A stretch of 64,000 bases of DNA from Chlamydiia bacterium (GTDB taxonomy: Bacteria > Chlamydiota > Chlamydiia > Chlamydiales > Simkaniaceae), in assembly GCA_022601645.1 (NCBI GenBank), contig JAJACH010000002.1, positions 310,001 to 374,000 on the forward strand. The letters run 5' to 3'. This document shows, piece after piece, positions 25,014-32,500 of this stretch. The notes below the pieces were generated by a model. The model was given only the letters and a program-made list of their open reading frames with translations. It had not been told where the DNA came from and did not search any database. Both the position numbers and the translations under genes were made by a program. Positions within the stretch are counted from its first letter, which is position 1; each line of letters starts with the position of its first letter.

Positions 25014-25121
25014 GGTTTGAGCGGCGTTGATTGAAAGTTCTCTCGCGCGCCGTACTAAAGTACTGGCCCGCTCGTAGAAGCTGCATGCTCTTCCAATCCA
25101 CTTGCTCAAACCCTAAATTTT
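25005..25121. repeat. Dispersed repeat, family 2, at the rsbU 3' end
   Basis: AAAATTTAGGGTTTGAGC (25005-25022) and its exact complement GCTCAAACCCTAAATTTT (25104-25121) flank about 80 bp containing CGCCGTACTAAAGTACTG. The left arm contains the rsbU TAG. The same core 18-mer occurs inverted at 62050-62067 beyond recJ, and the end sequences resemble the element at 61829-61930. A folded 3' UTR element or a small mobile repeat. Confidence 0.85.
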
Positions 25122-25151
25122 CCCTGGCAGGGTCTGTTTGTTTGCAGGTGT

Positions 25152-25427
25152 TTATGAGGGAAGTGTCAATACTGTTAAATATTGGTCAGGAACACTTGCC
25201 AAGGTGGGTAAACCACCAGTATTGACCTCCTGATCAAAGCGGCTTTGTGTAAGTGCAAATCCCTTCCAAAATAACTTGGGATTTTCAAGCGCTGCTCTGC
25301 CCATCGCCTCAGCCACAGCTGCAAAAACGCGTGTGGCCAGTTCTTCTAAGGTTGCCTCGCTTGAGACACTAACTTTAACTGCTCTTTGTCCATATACTAC
25401 ATTTACATTGACTTCAGGTATTGCCAT
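25152..25427 (-). CDS. Ubiquitin-like small protein, 91 aa (fold inferred)
   Basis: Starts at 25427 behind AAAGGAG. The likely secondary structure is beta (VNVNVVYG), beta (RAVKVSVSSEA), helix (TLEELATRVFAAVAEAMG), beta (PKLFWKGFAL), then a final strand (QYLTVLTLPS). This order and spacing match the beta-grasp of ubiquitin, including a hydrophobic pattern at the LIFAGKQL position (LFWKGFAL) and a last strand like LHLVLRL. It lacks a terminal diglycine, so conjugation in the ubiquitin manner is unlikely. There is no signal peptide. It could be an effector mimicking host ubiquitin or an unrelated beta-grasp protein; no database check was possible. Confidence 0.6.
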   Translation of the reverse strand: MAIPEVNVNVVYGQRAVKVSVSSEATLEELATRVFAAVAEAMGRAALENPKLFWKGFALTQSRFDQEVNTGGLPTLASVPDQYLTVLTLPS

Positions 25428-25524
25428 CCCAGCTCCTTTGTTGTGAAAAATTGCAGCAAGTATCTTATAAGATTGAATAGATTACAAGGTGGGGATAAGT
25501 GGCTCATGTGGATTAGGTTAGATG

Positions 25525-25545
25525 AATGTAAAGCGGCTTTACATT
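25525..25545. repeat. Perfect palindrome, copy 2 of 3, over a stop codon
   Basis: Same arms (AATGTAAAGC and GCTTTACATT around one base) as at 2917 and 48643. It contains the last ATG and TAA codons of the nucleotidyltransferase gene read on the minus strand. It marks another gene 3' end. Confidence 0.85.
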
Positions 25546-26708
25546 TCGCTTACAATTCCGAGACGTTTACAGATCAATAAGGGATCTAAGAGGTTTTCGT
25601 TGATGGCAAGCGCTTCGGCTTTGCGCAGAAATTCACCCATTGTCTCACCTGGTTTTACACCGTATCCCATAAGGGTCCTAGCGCTTACAATCGGGGATTT
25701 GTTTTGGATCCGTTCAATGTGAGGCATGAGTGCTTCCACCCGTGTTTGATGCGTCTTATCATCAAGAAGCTTTAGGCACGTTGGGGCATCGCACCTTGCA
25801 TAAATGTGTGCCCATGACGCCTGATCGCCCTCATTCGCCTTGAGCAAGTGGAGGGTCTTTGTAATGTGACGGTCATTTTTAGACAGCTTGAGATAGTCAA
25901 CAAGCTCGAGCTTTTCCTCCAAAGAGGCGTCGGGGAAAAGATCGAGAAGGGGGAGGATGACAGGGATGCTTATTGGATACGTCTTAAGGTGGCGCAGGCG
26001 GTAGCGGATTTCGGTTTCGGATACGTCCTTCAAAATGGGAAAAACAGTCTGAAGCAGAAAATGGCGATGCATAAAAATCAGACCCTCATCGAAATTGGGG
26101 AATCGTTGCATCTTCTCAAACTCGTGAGTGACACGTTCAATGGCCACTGCGGGAAATAACGTACTTGCGTGATCGTCAATGGCGCTAATTGTGCTCCCGT
26201 CGATGGCAAAGCCAAAGCGACCGGCATAGCGAATCGCACGGATCATACGGAGGCGGTCTTCTAAAAACCGCTCATGGGGGTTACCAATCGCGCGGATGAG
26301 CTTTTTCTCCAAATCCTTTTGCCCTTCCACAAAATCATACAACTTCTCGGTGAGGGGATCGTAGAACATGCCGTTGATGGTAAAATCGCGCCTTTTGGCA
26401 TCTTCCTCAGGTGTAGCAGGATCAATGCCTGTGGGGCGCCTTCCATCGGCATAACCGCGGTCTTGGCGGAAGGTGGCGATTTCGAAGTTGTGCCCTTCTT
26501 CCACTACGATAACAATGCCATACTCCACACCAACAGGAATGGTCTTTTCAAAAAGTCCCTGCACCTCTTCTGTCGAGGCGCTTGTAGCGATGTCGATATC
26601 GTCAGAATCGTGCCCGAGCAGGTGGTCGCGCACCCATCCTCCGGCGAAGTAGGCGGTGTGCCCGGCATCATTTAGCGTTTTGACGATTTTCGTCCCTACG
26701 TTATACAT
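25539..26708 (-). CDS. tRNA nucleotidyltransferase / poly(A) polymerase family (class II CCA-adding type)
   Basis: Adds CCA to tRNA 3' ends or A-tails to RNA; chlamydiae have more than one copy of this family. 389 residues from ATG at 26708 (MYNVGTKIVKTLND); the frame extends 24 codons upstream without support. Head-domain motifs are YFAGGWVRDHLLG, DDIDIATSA with the catalytic Asp pair, RRDFTINGMFYDP, the RNA-contact region DFVEGQKDLEKKLIRAIGNP and RFLEDRLRMIRAIRYAGRFGF. The C-terminal part is helical, without an HD domain motif. The two functions cannot be separated by motif alone. Confidence 0.88.
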   Translation of the reverse strand: MYNVGTKIVKTLNDAGHTAYFAGGWVRDHLLGHDSDDIDIATSASTEEVQGLFEKTIPVGVEYGIVIVVEEGHNFEIATFRQDRGYADGRRPTGIDPATPEEDAKRRDFTINGMFYDPLTEKLYDFVEGQKDLEKKLIRAIGNPHERFLEDRLRMIRAIRYAGRFGFAIDGSTISAIDDHASTLFPAVAIERVTHEFEKMQRFPNFDEGLIFMHRHFLLQTVFPILKDVSETEIRYRLRHLKTYPISIPVILPLLDLFPDASLEEKLELVDYLKLSKNDRHITKTLHLLKANEGDQASWAHIYARCDAPTCLKLLDDKTHQTRVEALMPHIERIQNKSPIVSARTLMGYGVKPGETMGEFLRKAEALAINENLLDPLLICKRLGIVSEM

Positions 26709-26737
26709 ACAAATACAGTAGCTAATGGAGAATGTTG

Positions 26738-27529
26738 ATGTCAATTTTGGGAATAGATATTGGGGGCACAAAGATTGCAAGTAGCGAGGGTGTTGTTTTA
26801 CATACGCAGGAGTATGGGGGAGCTAAAAAGGCGCTTGAAGCGGTGTTTGAAGCGCATCCCGGGCCGTATAAGACGATTGGAATTGCGTGTCCTGGCCCGC
26901 TTTCGGTCAAGACCGGCAGGACCATTCGTCCGCCAAATTTACCAGGGTGGGAAGATTTTCCCGTGGTGGAACTGTTTGAAAAACGCTTCGGATGCCCGAT
27001 TTTTTTCAACAATGATGCCAATGCGTGTGCGCTAGCCGAGCTCCATTATGGAGTGAAAAAGCAAAATCTGATTTATTTAACGGCGAGTACGGGCATGGGC
27101 GGCGGAATTATTGTCGATGGACAGCTAGTGCAGGGGGTAACCGATACGGGCGGTGAGGTTGGCCACATTGTTTTAGACATCAATGGACCACCTTGTGTGT
27201 GTGGCATGCGCGGGTGTTTTGAGCAGTATTGCGGCGGTGTACATCTTGGCAAGATCAATGAGGAGCATCCCAAGTGGGATGAGTTTTTAGAAAGGTTTGC
27301 GCAGGGGATTGGCATTTTGATGATGACAACGAATCCTGAGGTGGTGGTGATCGGTACGTTTGCGCGTCATTTGGGTGATCGGCTGCTTGTTCCTTTGAGA
27401 GAACGGGTAAAAAAGTATGTCTGGGAAACCCCGTTTGAAGCGTGTGAGATTGTAGCATCGCCGCTTGGTGAGGAGATTGGTGTAAAAAGTGCTTTGGCCT
27501 TAGTCGCTCAAAGTTTTATTGAAAAGTAG
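26738..27529 (+). CDS. ROK-family sugar kinase
   Basis: 263 residues from ATG at 26738, placed 7 nt after GGAG; an ATG two codons upstream is too close to it. Phosphate-binding GIDIGGTKI, then FNNDANACALAELHYG with the catalytic Asp, STGMGGGIIVDG, GEVGHIV and the zinc motif GPPCVCGMRGCFEQYCGG. These identify a ROK kinase; glucokinase or N-acetylhexosamine kinase are both possible. It is convergent with manA (3' ends overlap by 22 nt), and the pairing with a phosphosugar isomerase suggests a small hexose-activation module. Confidence 0.9.
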   Translation: MSILGIDIGGTKIASSEGVVLHTQEYGGAKKALEAVFEAHPGPYKTIGIACPGPLSVKTGRTIRPPNLPGWEDFPVVELFEKRFGCPIFFNNDANACALAELHYGVKKQNLIYLTASTGMGGGIIVDGQLVQGVTDTGGEVGHIVLDINGPPCVCGMRGCFEQYCGGVHLGKINEEHPKWDEFLERFAQGIGILMMTTNPEVVVIGTFARHLGDRLLVPLRERVKKYVWETPFEACEIVASPLGEEIGVKSALALVAQSFIEK

Positions 27530-28287
27530 TTGCCGCTCGGAAATTCTTGGGTATCTTCATGAGGAAGCAGGATGGTTTTTCCTGTATCGAGATTGAAGAC
27601 GATTTCGAAGCCGGTCCGTTTTGATGGGCCGGTGAATTTCGAGAGGTTGAAAAAGGGTGTGTGAAGTGGCAGAGATTGAAGGGGATTGTCGATGTTTTCA
27701 AAGTTAATGACTTCAAGAGCCTTCTCAATATGCAGTTCCCGGGGACGTCCCCAGTCGTAAAGCCGATAGGTGGTGTTCGATGTTTGCTGCACTTCCAAGA
27801 TCAGACAACCGGCTCCAATCGCATGCACGCGTCCACCTGGAATGAAGATCGTATCACCTGCTTTGACAGGAATCTTGGTCAGATAGTTTTCGATCGTGTG
27901 ATTTTCCAAGCTCTCGCGGATGAGCTCGGGTGTCATGGGGCGCTTAAAACCTGCCCAAACACACGCTTCTTCATTCGCGTCAATGACGTGCCACGCCTCT
28001 GTTTTGGCCTCCACTCCGGTGGATGGATGAACCTGCACAGAGAGGTTTGCATGTGCATCGATGATTTTTACAAGCAGGGGAAACCGTTCACACGGCTTGC
28101 CTAAAAGGGTATTAAGATCGAGATCTAAGAGGGTTTTGCTGCTACCGGTGATTTTTGATAAACCATCCGGGTGGGCTGATACTTCCCACGACTCTGCCAC
28201 TAAATCAACTGGGGGAGAGCGGTCAAATCGCTTTGCGATCCGGTGCCCACCCCAGACATAATCTTTATAGACCGGTTCAAATTCCAT
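27508..28287 (-). CDS. manA: Mannose-6-phosphate isomerase, class I (short form)
   Basis: Interconverts mannose 6-phosphate and fructose 6-phosphate with a zinc cupin. 259 residues, the short form common in bacteria. Seen: YKDYVWGGHRI, ESWEVSAHPDG, LLVKIIDAHANLSVQVHPS with zinc-ligand His, and IFIPGGRVHAIGAGCLILEVQQTSNTTYR (quoted here in parts: PGGRVHAIGAG and EVQQTSNTTYR). The catalytic-site Arg lies in the last of these. Convergent with the ROK kinase. No mannose pathway genes are nearby, so its products are probably fed into glycolysis or glycan synthesis. Confidence 0.92.
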   Translation of the reverse strand: MEFEPVYKDYVWGGHRIAKRFDRSPPVDLVAESWEVSAHPDGLSKITGSSKTLLDLDLNTLLGKPCERFPLLVKIIDAHANLSVQVHPSTGVEAKTEAWHVIDANEEACVWAGFKRPMTPELIRESLENHTIENYLTKIPVKAGDTIFIPGGRVHAIGAGCLILEVQQTSNTTYRLYDWGRPRELHIEKALEVINFENIDNPLQSLPLHTPFFNLSKFTGPSKRTGFEIVFNLDTGKTILLPHEDTQEFPSGNYFSIKL

Positions 28288-28304
28288 CCGGTCACCTTAT
28301 CAAC

Positions 28305-28589
28305 TTATCTTCTCTTGCGTCTAGATTTTTTGCTGATGAAGTAGTTGTGGAAGAACACGAAAATTAATCCGATAATCGCTCCATCAACAAATCCCCAAAT
28401 CGCTCCACGAATCGCACCGAAGAATGTTGAGTCAAATCCAACATAAATCGAGGCCATTGTGTCGACGAAAAGGTTTCCCCATCCAAAGCAAGAAAGCCAG
28501 CCAGATATGAGCATGACAACACCCCATGTGAAACCAAGTCCTAAGCCAAACCCCTTATAGGAGAAGTTGTGATAATTTTCATTCGCCAT
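28305..28589 (-). CDS. Small membrane protein of the holin-like family, 94 aa
   Basis: GGAGG lies 8 nt before the ATG. Two membrane helices (about 13-37 and 55-82) rich in Gly, Trp and Phe, with a very basic end (SKKSRRKRR). The motifs GLGLGFTWG, FGWGN, SIYVGFDSTFFGAIRGAIWGF shortened to YVGFDSTFFGAI, and VDGAIIGLIF match a widespread small family often labelled bacteriophage holin. There is no phage context here, so lytic function is doubtful; a stress or envelope role is equally possible. It ends 17 bp from manA on the same strand. Confidence 0.7.
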   Translation of the reverse strand: MANENYHNFSYKGFGLGLGFTWGVVMLISGWLSCFGWGNLFVDTMASIYVGFDSTFFGAIRGAIWGFVDGAIIGLIFVFFHNYFISKKSRRKRR

Positions 28590-28651
28590 AAATTTTACCT
28601 CCGTTTATCCTACACATCTTGAAAAAAAAATTATATTGCAAGGATTTTTTT

Positions 28652-29134
28652 ATGAGATACTTATTAATATTGTTAGCTTTGTTTGGTGTTTTTGGGAAAA
28701 TGGACGCTGTAGAATACTCTTTAGACCCTGGTCATTTCCATAATTTAAATGTGACCCAACAGGAGAGAGATAAGATATTTAAGCTCATTTCTAACATGGG
28801 AACTCTCTCATGGCCCAAGCTCTTATTGAAAAAAAGTGCGATGGAAAAACTTGGCGATGAAATTGATCATGTTCATCCGATGCGTTTTTTAGGGGTTATT
28901 TTTTCTCAACCGCATCTTAAATATTGCATGGGTGAAGTGGAAAAAAGCGGACTTAAATGGGGACGTTTTATCAAAGGCCTCTCTAAGAAAATGAAGAAAA
29001 ACCACGAAAAAGGGAATGTCATTCCCCATATTACGGGGTTTGCTGAGGAGACAGGTGTGAATCCAGATCAGTGCTATCAGTACCTGATAAAGAAGGACTA
29101 TGAAGGGTTTGTTCGATTCCTAATTCGCTCCTAA
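28652..29134 (+). CDS. Exported hypothetical protein, 160 aa
   Basis: The start at 28652 is set by AAGGA 8 nt upstream; an upstream TTG extends the frame by 11 codons. The N-terminus MRYLLILLALFGVFGKMDA is a signal peptide with likely cleavage after MDA. The mature part is basic and helical (KSGLKWGRFIKGLSKKMKKN) with a repeated-looking alpha-helical pattern near the C-terminus (GVNPDQCYQYLIKKDYEGFV). No family recognised. Its last 104 bp overlap the convergent glycosyltransferase gene. Confidence 0.7.
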   Translation: MRYLLILLALFGVFGKMDAVEYSLDPGHFHNLNVTQQERDKIFKLISNMGTLSWPKLLLKKSAMEKLGDEIDHVHPMRFLGVIFSQPHLKYCMGEVEKSGLKWGRFIKGLSKKMKKNHEKGNVIPHITGFAEETGVNPDQCYQYLIKKDYEGFVRFLIRS

Positions 29135-30191
29135 TCGTCATAGGAGTGACAAGTTTAGCGCCCTTTTTCTCTTTGAGATAGAGGGCGTTACCCGCCTCCC
29201 ACTCAGGCATCCCACAAAGATCACCCGTTTCTGAATGAATTAAGATGGTCCCATTTGCTAAATGCAATAACTCTTGGCTTGTGATGGCGCCGCTACGCGT
29301 TAACGTATAGGTGCTGTGAATCAATAGATCCGCAATGGCACTTGCAGGCTGAGGTCCAAGTCCAATCACATGATCAGGCGAATTTTTGCGCACGGTCTCT
29401 AATAACTTCTCCTGATGCGAACACATCACAAAAATCTTATCGAGGTCCAAACCCTCTAACGCCTTAAGATAGGCTAAAATCGCCTTTGACGTCGGCTGTG
29501 ATCCAAGCATGATCGTCAACACGCGATCTTGACTTGTTAAATGCTCACCTCCAACCGAATAAGTCAACCCAGGCGTTTGTACATAGAAACTTTTCCTGAG
29601 TGGAAAATCAATGTACTTAATAACCCAGAAGGGGAGACCCGCTAAACGGAGCCAATGCTCAGCATCACTATGCCCTTGCTTTGCTAAAGGTTTAACAGAA
29701 AGCACCTCAATCCGACTGTGATATTTTGGATTAAGTTCGCGAAACGATTTGTAATAATACATTTTCTCGGTTGTTGGTAGCTCGATCACTACAACCTCAA
29801 GCTTTGGACACTTCCGTCCAAAGAACTTAGCAATATCTAGAGCTCGAAAAAGCGTCGGGTAACTCAAATGATGCGTCACAATCACGCGATCAATGTCGTT
29901 GTAGAGAAAAAAACGCACCGCATTAAAAAGCGTTGGCAAACCAAAGAAAAAGCCTGTCAAATGACTTTGCTTCCAAATGAACTTAAGCCACCTGTGCATC
30001 CCGCGCCGTTGTGGCACATTCCACAATATATGCGTTGCATACCGTCCAAACCATGTCCACCAATCATCAGACAAATTGCGCTCAAAAATGACAGCTTTAG
30101 GATCTTCATCCAAAAGCTTTTCCTTCATAGCTAAGGCCGCCTGAATGTGGCCACTGCCACCAGATGTCGATAGAAGTAAGATATTAGACAT
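29031..30191 (-). CDS. Glycosyltransferase-like protein, GT28 / MurG-UgtP type
   Basis: 386 residues with a GT-B plan. N-terminal MSNILLLSTSGGSGHIQAA is the glycine-rich acceptor loop of MurG and diacylglycerol glucosyltransferases; the C-terminal half has TIMLGSQPTSKA, LGPQPASAIADLLIHSTYTL, and SGAITSQELLHL, where the nucleotide-sugar site lies. It most likely transfers a sugar to a lipid at the membrane; the acceptor is unknown. MurG proper would be expected in the dcw cluster. The C-terminal 34 codons lie opposite the exported-protein gene, an unusually long convergent overlap, and are Ser/Pro-rich (HSPSLSGTDSTDLDSHL). Confidence 0.78.
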   Translation of the reverse strand: MSNILLLSTSGGSGHIQAALAMKEKLLDEDPKAVIFERNLSDDWWTWFGRYATHILWNVPQRRGMHRWLKFIWKQSHLTGFFFGLPTLFNAVRFFLYNDIDRVIVTHHLSYPTLFRALDIAKFFGRKCPKLEVVVIELPTTEKMYYYKSFRELNPKYHSRIEVLSVKPLAKQGHSDAEHWLRLAGLPFWVIKYIDFPLRKSFYVQTPGLTYSVGGEHLTSQDRVLTIMLGSQPTSKAILAYLKALEGLDLDKIFVMCSHQEKLLETVRKNSPDHVIGLGPQPASAIADLLIHSTYTLTRSGAITSQELLHLANGTILIHSETGDLCGMPEWEAGNALYLKEKKGAKLVTPMTIRSELGIEQTLHSPSLSGTDSTDLDSHLSPQQTP

Positions 30192-30234
30192 TGTTTTAGG
30201 TTAACAAAAAATATTAATTTGCTATAGCCAAATT

Positions 30235-30978
30235 ATGATCTATCATGAAATCCACGGGGATGGTCCCGAACTTGTAGCCATCGCAGGCTTTGGATGCGAC
30301 CACACAAACTGGGTCAGTGTTCTTCCCATTCTATCCGAAAATTTTAAAGTGCTGATCTTTGACAACTGGGGTTCAGGACAAAGTCCGCAAGAAGATAAGC
30401 CCTACTCCATTGAAAAAATGGCAGACGACACCTTAGAGCTTGCCGCTTCTGTGGGTTTTACAAAACCCCACTTCCTTGGCCATTCTATGGGAGGCGCCAT
30501 CGTCCAAGAAATTGGCCGACGAAGACCTGACATGGGAAAACTTGTGATCACCTGCAGCCTCTTTAAAATCCGTAAAGCCGCTGAAATGATCTTTGAATCA
30601 GTGATGAAGCGGAAAATGCGTGGTGACGACGAGAAAGAACTCTTCGAATCACTTGTGCCCTGGCTCTTCCACGACCCTTTCCTTGAAAAAGTCTCGATCG
30701 ATCAAATGTTCAAGCCCACAACCCAAACCCTCATCGGATTCCGTCGTCAAATGCAAGCTCTTCGGGCCTTTGACTCACGCCCTTTCCTGGGAGATATCAC
30801 TGATCCCACCCTCGTGATCGGCGCGAAAAACGACATCCTTACCCCCGCTTACGAATCAGTCTTCATCGCAGAAAACATCCCCAATGCAGAGCTTGTCCTC
30901 TTAGACAACGTCGGCCACCGTGCCCTCGACGAAAACCCTGAAGAATTCATGGCCCCCATCCTCAACTTCCTCCTCTAA
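30235..30978 (+). CDS. Alpha/beta-hydrolase
   Basis: 247 residues. Oxyanion region GFGCDHTNW, nucleophile elbow GHSMGG (Ser about 84), acid in VIGAKNDILTP, and catalytic His in DNVGHRALDENPEEF give a complete triad. Related to small esterases and 3-oxoadipate enol-lactonase-like hydrolases; the substrate is unknown. It is followed by an array of AGAGGTT half-sites belonging to the next operon, one of which pairs near its stop (AACCTC with GAGGTT) and may end its transcript. Confidence 0.88.
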   Translation: MIYHEIHGDGPELVAIAGFGCDHTNWVSVLPILSENFKVLIFDNWGSGQSPQEDKPYSIEKMADDTLELAASVGFTKPHFLGHSMGGAIVQEIGRRRPDMGKLVITCSLFKIRKAAEMIFESVMKRKMRGDDEKELFESLVPWLFHDPFLEKVSIDQMFKPTTQTLIGFRRQMQALRAFDSRPFLGDITDPTLVIGAKNDILTPAYESVFIAENIPNAELVLLDNVGHRALDENPEEFMAPILNFLL

Positions 30979-30989
30979 CCAACCTCTTT

Positions 30990-31071
30990 TAGAGGTTATA
31001 TAACCTACAAAAGAGGTTGACAGCCTTGTAGAATAACCTATAATAGAGGTTATATAACCTACAAAAGAGGT
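30990..31071 (+). promoter_or_regulatory. Consensus promoter framed by duplicated palindromic operators
   Basis: TTGACA (31017-31022) and TATAAT (31039-31044) are separated by 16 bp, a near-perfect vegetative promoter. The palindrome AGGTTATATAACCT occurs at 30993-31006 and 31047-31060, each inside a 28-bp direct repeat (30990-31017 and 31044-31071). One repeat ends at the -35 box and the other begins at the -10 box, and additional AGAGGTT or AACCTCT half-sites lie between and beside them. This is a strong candidate for autorepression by the winged-helix protein encoded next. Confidence 0.85.
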
Positions 31072-31077
31072 GGTGAT

Positions 31078-31413
31078 ATGTTGGAGGCAATTTTTGGGGG
31101 TAAAAATGTGGAGAGGGTTCTGTTCTATCTCCTAATGAATGAGCGGTGCTATGGGGGGCAGCTTGCCGAGGTCTTTGAGAGCTCTCTGTCTCCTTTGCAA
31201 AAAGCCTTAGATCGACTAGAGACAGGTGGTGTTCTCGTAAGCACTTTGGAAGGCAGAACGCGGATCTATCAATTTAATCCTCGATATCCGTTTAAGTCTC
31301 AATTGCTGAGCTTTCTTGAAAAAGCCTATGAATTCCTCCCGCAAGAGTTTAAAGACACGTATTATGAGCCGACCCTTCGCAAACGCCCCCGCCGTCGAGG
31401 GAAACCCGCATGA
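31078..31413 (+). CDS. Winged-helix transcriptional regulator, antitoxin-like
   Basis: 111 residues. Residues 1-75 show an ArsR/MarR-type winged helix: NVERVLFYLLMNERCYGGQL, SLSPLQKALDRLETGGVLV (recognition helix) and a wing (TLEGRTRIYQFNP). The C-terminus is very basic (RKRPRRRGKPA). GAGGTGG precedes the ATG. It overlaps the following nucleotidyltransferase gene by 4 nt (ATGA). The pair resembles transcription-factor antitoxin plus nucleotidyltransferase modules, and the palindromes upstream are its probable operators. Confidence 0.8.
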   Translation: MLEAIFGGKNVERVLFYLLMNERCYGGQLAEVFESSLSPLQKALDRLETGGVLVSTLEGRTRIYQFNPRYPFKSQLLSFLEKAYEFLPQEFKDTYYEPTLRKRPRRRGKPA

Positions 31414-31952
31414 ATCTCAAAGAAATCTCCATAGAGGAATTGGCAGGGATTATCTCAACACAACTAACGAAGCATGGGATTGAGGGCATTTTAGTTGGAG
31501 GGGCATGCGTCACCATTTACTCTGAAAATCACTATCAATCCTATGATCTTGATTACGTCACTTACCATGACATGAAAATCGTAGCCAAGGCATTGAAAGA
31601 GATAGGATTTGTTTCAAAAGGCAAATACTTTGCTCACCCAGACTCTGTATACTACGTGGAATTTGTAGCGCCGCCGGTTGCAATCGGTGAAGAGCCGATT
31701 CGATGTTTTGAAAACTACCAAACAAAGAAGGGCGTCATCAAGATGTTAACTCCAACCGATAGTGTGAAAGACCGGTTGGCTGGCTACTACCATTGGAACG
31801 ACCTTCAGAGCCTAGAACAAGCCTTAACTTTAGCAAAAAAAACGAAATTACGCTTGGATCTTTCAGAAATTGAACGGTGGTCTCAAAAGGAATCACAGGC
31901 AAAGAAATTCAAACATTTCTTAGACAAGCTTAACCCTGCAATCAAAAAGTGA
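31410..31952 (+). CDS. Nucleotidyltransferase-like protein, possible toxin of a two-gene module
   Basis: 180 residues. GILVGGACVTIYS followed by SYDLDYVTY is the GG...DxD signature of the minimal nucleotidyltransferase fold used by AbiEii and MNT-type toxins and by DUF6036-like proteins. Further conserved-looking parts are LTPTDSVKDRLAGYYHWND and a basic helical C-terminus. The 4-nt overlap with the regulator gene implies coupled translation. Toxicity is inferred from gene context and fold; a stand-alone role is possible. Confidence 0.7.
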   Translation: MNLKEISIEELAGIISTQLTKHGIEGILVGGACVTIYSENHYQSYDLDYVTYHDMKIVAKALKEIGFVSKGKYFAHPDSVYYVEFVAPPVAIGEEPIRCFENYQTKKGVIKMLTPTDSVKDRLAGYYHWNDLQSLEQALTLAKKTKLRLDLSEIERWSQKESQAKKFKHFLDKLNPAIKK

Positions 31953-32061
31953 CTTGATATACAAAAACTGTATATTTTGGTATAATCGTATCCCGTTTTA
32001 CGGGGGATATCTTATTTTTCATCTCCCATAGTAATCAAATTTTCACCTAGGGGGGAATCTT

Positions 32062-32385
32062 ATGGCAGCTGCCAATCCAGTTTCAGGAAACAATACCTAT
32101 TTTTATGGCTTTAAAGCCGGCTCGCTTTCCAAAGAGCACGTTAAACAAGCACAAAACGAAGGGCTATCTGTGCCTCTTCAGGATGGCGAAAGAGGGATTG
32201 ATGAGACAGTCACTCTGTTATTTAAAAATGGTAAATATGCTGAGGTAGAACCTTTGTATGGTGACCATATAAATTTTACCGCAGTTTTGATTTATGACGT
32301 TGAGGTAAAAGGGAGCGATCTAAAGGGCATTCGCTTTAGCCAGTACATGTTCCCGTTGCCAAACCAGTCTAACCACATCAATTAA
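32062..32385 (+). CDS. Hypothetical protein, 107 aa
   Basis: Preceded by GGGGGGAA, 5 nt before the ATG, like island genes. The product (MAAANPVSGNNTYFYGFKAGS...) is soluble, beta-rich and acidic, with LIYDVEVKGSDLKGIRF near the end; no membrane segment, motif or family is recognised. Upstream lie TATAAT (about 31979) and a hairpin (ATCCCG...CGGGGGAT), so it has its own transcription unit ending at the hairpins after the stop. The Gly/Asn-rich start and strong ribosome site would suit a secreted protein, but this is a guess. Confidence 0.65.
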   Translation: MAAANPVSGNNTYFYGFKAGSLSKEHVKQAQNEGLSVPLQDGERGIDETVTLLFKNGKYAEVEPLYGDHINFTAVLIYDVEVKGSDLKGIRFSQYMFPLPNQSNHIN

Positions 32386-32388
32386 CAA

Positions 32389-32458
32389 AATTGGGGAGGT
32401 AACTCTCCCCAATTAAACTCAGCTGATTGGGGATAAATACTATCCCCTCTCGGTTTTT
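32389..32458 (+). terminator. Double hairpin terminator after the 107-aa gene
   Basis: A 10-bp perfect stem (AATTGGGGAG with CTCCCCAATT, 32389-32414) is followed by GGGGATA/TATCCCC (32429-32447) and a T-run at 32454-32458. It separates this unit from the convergent rho operon. Confidence 0.7.
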
Positions 32459-32500
32459 CACTTCAGTAAGTGCTTTAGACGCTAATTTTAGTTTGCCTGT

